DNA of 64,000 nucleotides. Source: Diphasiastrum complanatum. Lineage: Eukaryota > Streptophyta > Lycopodiopsida > Lycopodiales > Lycopodiaceae. Shown in pieces: positions 56,741 through 64,000 of the stretch (positions within the stretch are counted from its first letter, which is position 1; every line of letters begins with the position of its first letter). The DNA lies in the NCBI GenBank assembly GCA_029204225.1, contig CM055109.1:38390632-38454631 (forward strand), given 5' to 3'. The notes beneath the pieces were generated by a model. The model ran no database searches. It was not told the DNA's origin and was given only the letters and a program-made list of their open reading frames with translations. Both the position numbers and the translations under genes were made by a program.

Positions 56741-59470
56741 ATGTCATCCATGGGTGGATATTTGATGGAATCAAGTGAGAGACTCACTTCCACAAATTAT
56801 TCCATTTGGAAAGTGAGAATGGAATCACTCCTAGTGATCCATGATCTATATGACATAGTTCGAGTAGAGGAAGAGCCTCAAACTCCCCAAGAACAAGCCA
56901 AATACAAGAAGAGAGCAAGATTAGCTCTACATTGCATAAAGTTAAATGTATGAAATGACCTCTTGAAAGAGGTGTCTTCTTGTACCTCATCCAAAGAGGC
57001 TTGGGATTCATTAAAGAGCATTTATGAATTCAACAATACTTCAAGAATCCTCATGCTAAGAAATCAAGTTTTCCAAAGCATGAAAGGAAGTGGAGAGAGT
57101 GGACAAGAGTATGTCCTTAGGATCAAATCTCTTAACAAGGAGTTAAGTGCAATAGGAGAGAAGATCCAAGATCAAGAACTAGTACAAATCATCTTGAATG
57201 GTCTAGGTGATGAGTTCACCAACTTAGTCCAATCATTTGCCATTCAAGACTCTCTTCCATCCATTGAAAAGTTGCACAATGTTCTTGTGGCTGAGGAGAG
57301 TAGGCTTCTACACCTCAAGACAAGAATGGATAGCATGTCACTTAATGGAGGAGAGAAGAAAGCTAACTTTACATCTAAAGGCAAGAAGAAGCAAAATTCA
57401 TTCAAGAAACATCAAGGCAAGGAGTTCGAGATGAAGAATGGAGGATCTACCTCCAAAGGCAAAGTGAAGAACAAGGCAAAACTAAAGTATTTCTTTTGTG
57501 GGAAGAAAGGACACTTTGCCTCAGAATGCTACTTGAAGAAGAATCAACAAGCCAAAGGAGATCAAGGGAATATTGCTCAAGAGGAAGAAGAAGATGATGG
57601 ATTCAACACATGCTTAATGGTTGCATCTACACCAACTTCAAGTCAAGACACATGGTGGATAGATAGTGGGGCTAGTTCCCACATGTCTTTTAATAAGCAT
57701 TATTTTTCTACTCTTCTATCTTGTAATGACTCTAAGAAGTCAATATACACTACTAGTGATCAAGCATGCAAGATAGATGGCATAGGATCTATACCTCTTT
57801 GCTTAGGCACATCTAAAAGGATAGATCTAGATAATGTTTTGTATGTTCCTACCATTTCAAGAAACTTGCTTAGTGTAGGACAATTAATGGACAATGGACT
57901 ATATGTACATTTCAAGAATGGAGTTTGTTCTGTCTTGAAAAATGATAAGTGCATAGCTAGTGGCATTAAGCAAGGTAGACTTTTCAAGTTGGATGCTAAT
58001 GTTGCAAGTGAAAGTGTGAACTTGGCTAGGGAGGAGCTAACTCAAGTGGAGCTTTGGCATAAGAGATTAGGCCATCCTAATCTTCAATCTATGGAGTCAA
58101 TGGCAAGCAAGGAACTAGCTCTCGGCCTACCAAGAGCTTTCAAGAAGTATGGAAAGATGTGTGAGGCATGTGGCCTTGCAAAGTCACACAAGTCTTCCTA
58201 CAAGAGATCTTCATCAAGATCTCTCTCTCCCTTGGATCTCATACATTCTGATGTACATAGTTTTTCACACGCAAGTAATGGAGGTGCCTTGATGTATGTA
58301 ACTTTTATAGATGATTGTACTAGATTCACAGGGATTGGTTACTATCAAAGAAAAGTCCTGTTTATGAAGCTTTCATTAAGTTCAAGTCTCTAGTAGAGAA
58401 ACAACTTAGTACTTCTATCAAAGCACTAAGATGTGATAATGGAGGAGAATACACCTCCAATAAAATGAAAGACTTTTGTGAGATCAATGGTATTAAGTTA
58501 CAATACACTTGTTCCTACACCCCTCAACAAAATGGGGTGGCCAAGAGGAAAAATAGGAGTCTATGTGAGTGTGCAAAATCTTTGAGACTTGATGCATCAC
58601 TTCCCATCTCATTTTGGGGAGAAGCCATAACATGTGCTAATTATTTGTGTAATAGACTTCCTAGTAGTGCTATAGATGGGATCTCACCTTATCAAACCTT
58701 GTTTGATAAGAAACCCAATGTAAAAGATTTTAAGATCTTTGGATGTATTTGTTATGTACACATTCCTTTGGAGACTAGAAGGAAAGAAGATGCTACCTCC
58801 TTCAAATGTATCTTTGTCAGCTATGGAGAAAATAGCAAGGGATATAGGATATATGATCCTACATCCAAGAAAGTAAAGGTAAGCAAGGATGTACTTTTTG
58901 ATGAGTCACAGTTTGTTAAGAGCTTGTCAAATGGATCTAACGCATTGTGCATTGAAGATCTTGACAAATCCGAGGAGGATCTTGACAAACCCGAGGAGGA
59001 TCATGACAAACCCAAGGATGGAGATTTGGATCAGAGTCAAAAAGGGCCGAGAAGATAATCAAGGAGCAAGACCGAGCCCTCAAGGCTCACCTATGTGGAC
59101 AAGGGAAAGCAAAAGGAAGACTCTACACCTTCTACCTCTTACTCTTTTTTAGCTACATTGCTTGAAGAACCATCATCTTTTGAAAAAACATATAAATCTA
59201 AAGTTTGGAGAGATGCAATGCAAGTAGAGTATGATGCATTAGAAGAGAAACATACTTGGAATCTTGTAAATCTTCCAAGAGGAAAGAAACCACTTGCATG
59301 TAAGTGGATTTATAGAATTAAGTACAATCAAGATGGATCTATTAGTAAGTACAAAGCTAGGCTTGTTGCTAAGGGATGTCTTCAAATAAAAGGATTGGAT
59401 TATGAAGAAACATTTGCACCTGTAGCTAAGCTTGTAACTATTAGATTAATCATTTGCATTGTTCATGATT
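56741..59470 (+). pseudogene. Ty1/copia gag-pol, nearly readable, 3' truncated
   Basis: Starts MSSMGGYLMESSERL. One TGA at 56951 interrupts gag; the same frame then stays open to 58393. Gag shows SSKEAWDSLKSIYE and a knuckle in which the first Cys is Tyr (YFFCGKKGHFASEC). Protease follows at WIDSGASSHMS; then pre-integrase ELWHKRLGHPNL. The integrase core keeps HSDVHS and RCDNGGEY, but the third catalytic residue is Lys (GVAKRKNRS). A frameshift lies near 58350 and a TAA at 59056. The RT start reads RDAMQVEYDALEEKHTW to YEETFAPVAKLVTIRL, after which similarity ends near 59470. RT palm, RNase H and 3' LTR are missing. Confidence 0.92.
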
Positions 59471-60120
59471 TTGTGAGCAAGAAAGAATTAAAAGAGAGTT
59501 TCCCCAATTAATTTTGGACTATTTTTTACATATGGTACCAAAAGAGCTAGATAAGAAAAACAATAAAAAATTACTAATTGTTGAAGTGGGCTTTTCTCGA
59601 GTTCGAATCTCATTTCAATACAACTATAAACCAAACAAGACAAATTTGATCAACGAGTCACAATTTAATTTTTAAATTTATCAATGATTTTTTTCCAATA
59701 GCTATGAGCACCTAATATAACTGTAAATTCAAAATAAATTTGGTTCTTGAGTATCATATACATTGAACTTGTAATACAGATGAAGTTAGCATTCCAATTG
59801 TTAGATTAAGGGGGTTGTGGTGGATGTTTTTTTGGAAATCAGATAAAATCATGTCTAAAATTAGCGTCGATCCGAATAACATACACAACTTTTCATGTGT
59901 TCAAAATTTTAAACATTGATACTTAAAAGAAACATAAACATGACTGAATTATATACTTCTTTCAAGTTGTATTATAAGAAACTCTCATAGAAATTTAATC
60001 ACAATGTGTCATTTGCCACTAAAAGTGGTTCATATTTATGATTAATGGTCTTGGGCCAAGCCATACATTAGTCAAGAGACTATTACAAAAGATACACAAC
60101 TTTGGTGCAATTCTAGACAG
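59471..60120. other. No gene seen
   Basis: AT-rich sequence between the truncated copia element and the gypsy pol. No LTR or tandem structure was recognised. Confidence 0.4.
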
Positions 60121-61462
60121 TGTAGAAGTTTAACCTAGACTAAACTATTTTAGACGTGCTTACAGAATAAGTCTTAAGGAGGAAGAGGAAGTGAGACGGA
60201 TGGTCGATGATTATCTGGCCAAGGGGTAGATACGACCTAGTTATTCCCCTTTTGCCTCTCCGATCATTCTTGTAAAAAAGAAGGATGGATCATGGCGTAT
60301 GTGTGTGGATTATCGAGGTTTGAACAAGATAATTGCTAAACATCGATATCCTATGCCAAGTATAGATGATTTGCTTGATGCCTTGTCAAGTGCCACTGTG
60401 TTCAGTAAAATAGACCTGAAGAGTGGATACCATTAGGTTAGAGTTCGTGAAGAGGATGTACACAAGATTGCCTTCAGAAATCGGTTCGGTCACTATGAGT
60501 ATCTTGTGATGCCATTTGGATTGACTAATGCCCTAGCTACATTCATGATGATGATGAATGATGTGCTCAGACTATATATGGATAAATTTGTCGTAAAATT
60601 TGTTGATGACATTCTGACTTACAGTGTAGGTGAGGTCAAGCATATGGCTCACCTTAGGATGTGTTGTCTACTTTGAGGGAGAACACTTTGTTTGCCAATA
60701 GTAAAAAAAGTGAATTGTTTAATAAAGAGATTGAGTATCTTGGTCATGTAGTCTCTGCCAATGGAGTAAGGCCAGATCCTAAGAAGGTTGTTGTGATCGT
60801 TGTGTGGCTTGTGCCAGCTGATTTGACAATACTCCGTTCTTTTCTTGGATTGGCAGTATTCAATAGAAAATATGTTAAGAAATACTCCTATATTGCAGCA
60901 CCTTTGACTGATTTGACTCAAAAGAATAGATTTGGTGAGTGGACTGAACTGCAGCAAGCAAGCTTTGATCAGTTGAAGCAAGCTATTGTTGAGTGCGTCA
61001 CTCTAAAAATTGTAGACCCTCAAAAGCCCTATGTTATAGATATGGATGCGAGTGACATTGATGTGGGAGTTGTTCTGATGCAAGAGGGTAGGCCTATGGC
61101 CTTTGAGAGCAAGAAGCTCAACCCTGCTCAGAAAAATTATCCAACTCATGAGAAGGAGTTGTATGCCATAGTTCATGCATTAAAGGCATGGAGACATTAT
61201 TTTTATGGATCGAAATTTGAGGTATTCACTGATCATGATACCTTGAGATACTTTTGTAAGTAGCCAGACCTAAGAGGTCGGCAAGCCAGATGGTCTGAGC
61301 TCATGCAGGAATTCCTAATGGAGATTCGATACAAGAAAGGTGCCGAGAATCGTGTGGCAGATGCACTATCTCGTGTGGTGTATCAGATGTCATTTGTAGT
61401 CATTGAAAATGACTTACTGTCTGAGATAAGAAAGGCTCAGTAGGAAGATCCTCACTGTAAGA
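60121..61462 (+). pseudogene. Ty3/gypsy chromovirus RT and RNase H
   Basis: The RT begins with ISLKEEEEVRRMVDDYLAKG and continues through [30 protein letters not shown] (motif A), MPFGLTNA and KFVDDIL (catalytic site, 60599-60610). A frameshift near 60660 is followed by EIEYLGHVVSANGV. RNase H shows MDASDIDVGVVL, THEKELYAIVHALKAWRHY, FTDHDTL and VADALSR, with all catalytic acids kept. In-frame TAG codons at 60226, 60434, 61261 and 61441 break it; three of them stand where Gln is expected. Confidence 0.93.
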
Positions 61463-61464
61463 AA

Positions 61465-62640
61465 GTGGAACAGGAGGTGAGTCATGGCCATGCAGAGTCT
61501 CAAAAGGAGAGCTCTTCTACATTGGTTCGCACTTATCTTAAGTATTCCATAGAAGATGGAATAGTGATGAGAAATGGCAAGGCTCTTATTCCAGCTTGTG
61601 AGATGTTGCGAAAGAGGATCTTGCATCTCTGTCACGATAGCCCTAGTGCTGGTCATCCTGGTGTGGATAGGACCTATGAGTTGATACAATGTAACTTTTG
61701 GTGGTCGAGACTTAAGAAACAAGTAAACCATTATGTGACACATTGTTTTAAGTGTCAAGTTAATAAGGCTGAAAGGATTAAAGTGCCTGGATTATTACGC
61801 CCATTACCTATACCAAAAGGGAGATGGGAGAGTATTTCCATGGACTTTATTACATGGTTACCGCATACGCAGCAGCAACATAATGCTATCCTAGTTGTGG
61901 TTGACAGACTCACAAAAATGGCTCATTTTATCCCAACTAGTAATAAGATTGATGCACCTTGTACGGTTGATTTGTTTATAGAGCATGTATTCAGACTTCA
62001 TGGATTGCCTAGGTCCATTGTGTCTGATAGGGATTCTTGTTTTACTGGCAATTTTTGGACTGCAGTATTTGAGAAGTTAGAGGTGCAGTTGGGAATGAGT
62101 AGTTCTGATCATCTTGAAACAGATGGGCAGACTGAGAGAGTTAACCAAACCTTGGAAGACATGCTTAGGGCGTATGTGAGTGAAAGGCAAACGCAATGGG
62201 AACGTTACCTGCCATTGTTGGAGTTTGTCTATAATAATAAAAAGAATGCATCTACGAAGATGAGTCCTTTCGAGCTAAATTATGGTTTTAGACCAGCCAG
62301 TCCAGTTACTATAGGTATGCCTCATAAGACACCTAGTAGTATGGAATTCCTAACTCACATGCAACAGATGTTGGAGTTAGCTAAGAAAAATGTAAAAGCG
62401 ATGGATCGGGCAAAAACATATATTGATATGGATCGTACGCCAAGAGAGTTCGAGGAAGGAGATATGGTATTTCTCAAGATTCCAAAGGACTCGAAAATCC
62501 TAAAGACAGGGAAGTGTTATAAGTTGTCACCTAGATACTGTGGACCTTGGAAAATTGTTAAAAAGATTAATAGCATTGCTTATGAATTGGATTTGCCTGT
62601 TGGTTGTAAGGTTCATCCTATTTTTCATGTTTCACACTGA
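61465..62640 (+). pseudogene. Ty3/gypsy integrase, open over 391 codons
   Basis: The zinc module runs from HPGVDRTYELIQ to CFKCQVNK. The DDE core is complete: SMDFITWLP, VSDRDSCFTG and DGQTERVNQTLE. The C-terminal GPF/Y-type region reads LSPRYCGPWKIVKKINSIAYEL and HPIFHVSH, then a TGA at 62638. This is the longest undamaged coding stretch among the retroelements here. In an active element it inserts the DNA copy; here upstream stops prevent its synthesis as part of a polyprotein. Confidence 0.94.
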
Positions 62641-62885
62641 AAGAAGGTTTTACATGATGGTGATAACTTGTTGGCTGATGGCATTGTATTGTTTCAGGAG
62701 CATGGGGAGGTGATGCATGGACCAGCGAGAGTATTGGACCATAGGCATAGACGGTTGCGGAATCGTTTGCTCCGTGAGTACTTGGTTGCATGGCATGGAC
62801 GACCTCTTAGTGATGCTACCTGGGAGACCGCGCATGGGTTGCATGCACAGTATCCAGACTTTGCCATCAAGGACGATGTCATCTG
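62641..62885 (+). pseudogene. Chromodomain tail of the gypsy integrase
   Basis: After the TGA at 62638 the same frame continues with GPARVLDHRHRRLRNRLLRE, YLVAWHGRPLSDATWE and YPDFAIKDDVI, ending at TGA 62883. The L-V-x-W-x-G-x(6)-TWE pattern is the chromodomain fold that chromoviruses use to target heterochromatin. The premature stop separates it from the core. Confidence 0.85.
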
Positions 62886-63566
62886 AGGAGGGAAGGGATG
62901 TCACATGTACTTTGAATCCCTTTGCCCAATGTATGGTAAATTGTAATTATTAAATTGTAAATGGCTAAGTCACTGGCCTGTGGGGACAATTGTAAATTGC
63001 AATGTAAATATTTGTTATAGTGACTAAATACGAGATGGCCAAGGGGGTACTGGGTCTCATGAGATTCTGCTGGACTGACCTCCTAAAAAGTAGGAGGGTT
63101 GACTGGTCAACATGACATGTGTCACATGCTCACTGGGACACTTGGTCCAGTGCATGAGTGACACTTGTCAGATGGTTAATGGACGAGTCAACAGACATGT
63201 GTCATATTCTCATTGGGACACTTGGTCCAATGCATGAGTGACACGTGTCAAATTGTCCACCTACTAGCTTGCCTATGTGTCAGGGTACTGTCAAGTGGCA
63301 AGTGTCGGCTGTGCATGGAGTTTGCCATGTGTCGACGTTAGGATGTGTTAGGGTTAAGGGGTGCTTGAGGGAATATAGGGTGAGCCTTGTCAAGCATTCC
63401 TCATTATGATTATGGTATTCCTATGCAGCTATGGTTGGGAGGAGACTTGCAGTAGAGCTCTCATGTTTGCTTGTTGATCTATGTACATTTGCTTAAGATT
63501 AATAAAGCGACGGATTTGCTGGATAATTCTGTGTATTTACTTAGGGTTTGTGAGCTTGTGTGCAAC
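62886..63566 (+). repeat. Gypsy polypurine tract and 3' LTR
   Basis: The purine tract GAGGAGGGAAGGGA (62885-62898) is followed by the LTR start TGTCACATGTAC at 62899. Inside, a segment of about 55 bp with CTCACTGGGACACTTGGTCC repeats at 63128 and 63216 (period 88). AATAAAG at about 63501 may be a polyadenylation signal. The end near 63566 (...GTGCAACA) is inferred and unverified. Confidence 0.7.
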
Positions 63567-64000
63567 AACTGGAGTACCATGTATCCAAGACTAGGAGTAA
63601 ATTGTATCCTATGTACTGGTCATGGACATAACAAGGTGAGTCAGGAATAATGATCTCACTGTGTACACGACGACAACTATGTGATGATGAGGCCTGGTGA
63701 GATGACTCTGCCGGTGCTTCTTCATAAATAGACAGCACGGTATCAACATTAAACCCACAAATCCTATCTTCTAGGCAAGAGGCGGATAATAGCGAGAGAA
63801 GAGGGCCAGCTGCAAATTGCTGCTTGGTGTTATCCTTGATTGCTCTCTTCAACTCACCAAAAACCATCTTATACCAGTTGTAAGATTCTAGCGGGCCAGA
63901 TCCTAATTTGTAGCTAGAATCTACAATGCGGTGCAGGATCTGTGAAGAAATGTGTTTCTTTCTGAGGTTGTCAACCATCAAAAAGTTTTTCAGAAGTTGG
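63541..64000 (-). CDS. Unrecognised open frame running off the right edge
   Basis: The minus-strand frame is open from the window edge (no start needed, as it continues beyond) to a TAA at 63541. It includes MVDNLRKKHISSQILHRIVD, YNWYKMVFGELKRAIKDNTK, a possible hydrophobic LLSLLSASC, and a Ser-rich part. It is protein-like in composition and could be a host-gene exon. Its last codons lie next to or inside the end of the gypsy LTR, so the true exon may stop earlier. I recognise no family. Confidence 0.4.
   Translation of the reverse strand, partial: QLLKNFLMVDNLRKKHISSQILHRIVDSSYKLGSGPLESYNWYKMVFGELKRAIKDNTKQQFAAGPLLSLLSASCLEDRICGFNVDTVLSIYEEAPAESSHQASSSHSCRRVHSEIIIPDSPCYVHDQYIGYNLLLVLDTWYSSCCTQAHKP

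Noticed and set aside
60649-61758. Minus-strand frames opposite the chromovirus pol
   Set aside because: They are shadows of the well-conserved plus-strand RT and integrase.

Overview
The window looks like nuclear DNA of a land plant with a large, repeat-rich genome. It is AT-rich and has no prokaryotic operon structure. It holds one intron-containing host gene of a typical plant family, many broken Ty1/copia and Ty3/gypsy LTR retrotransposons with plant-type primer-binding sites (complementary to initiator tRNA-Met), and about ten long AG/CT microsatellites. Nothing in the sequence fixes the lineage; a gymnosperm, fern or other large-genome plant would all fit.

The only confidently functional gene is at 25230-29466 (+): a seven-exon SLC13/DASS transporter, most likely a tonoplast dicarboxylate (malate) transporter. 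All splice sites are GT-AG, the phases agree, and the joined frame gives 598 codons plus a stop. A second possible host sequence is an unrecognised open frame on the minus strand running off the right edge (63541-64000).

Left of the gene: 506-3300 is a minus-strand Ty3/gypsy pol with its polymerase core deleted. 3301-5914 is a scrambled block (copia RNase H and LTR end, two inverted gypsy RT pieces, copia gag). 6745-7363 is an unclassified repeat that recurs at 16 kb. 7590-8040 is a copia integrase scrap. 8220-9790 is low-complexity and tandem-repeat DNA. 10103-13850 is the 5' half of a minus-strand copia element (LTR, PBS, gag, protease, part of integrase). 13866-15110 is a gypsy gag/protease piece. 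15115-18585 is the 3' half of another minus-strand copia whose RNase H is split by a 772-bp palindromic element with terminal inverted repeats (16024-16795). 18.6-25.2 kb has no recognisable gene but holds several tandem duplications, a GC-rich dispersed repeat, a tRNA-derived SINE candidate and a foldback sequence.

Right of the gene: 30832-32268 is a copia 3' end with its LTR. Two related gypsy 3' ends with a chromodomain-like segment, polypurine tract and LTR start lie at 32269-33147 and 40028-40600. 33488-34373 is a gypsy protease piece. 36110-37020 and 38040-38940 are decayed unrecognised coding sequences. 39514-40027 is an apparently exact 257-bp tandem duplication. 41896-42860 is an older ~448-bp duplication. 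49083-52583 is a gypsy 5' half (LTR, PBS, gag) interrupted by a peculiar array of alternating inverted motifs (50505-51280). 55290-59470 is a nearly readable copia element with an LTR rich in palindromic G-box-like motifs. 60121-63566 is a chromodomain gypsy pol with its 3' LTR and only a handful of lesions.

None of the retrotransposons is intact. Lesions in the better-preserved copies are dominated by CAG-to-TAG, CGA-to-TGA and GAG-to-AAG changes, as expected from deamination of methylated CHG and CG sites. I found no CRISPR array, rRNA gene or intact tRNA gene.
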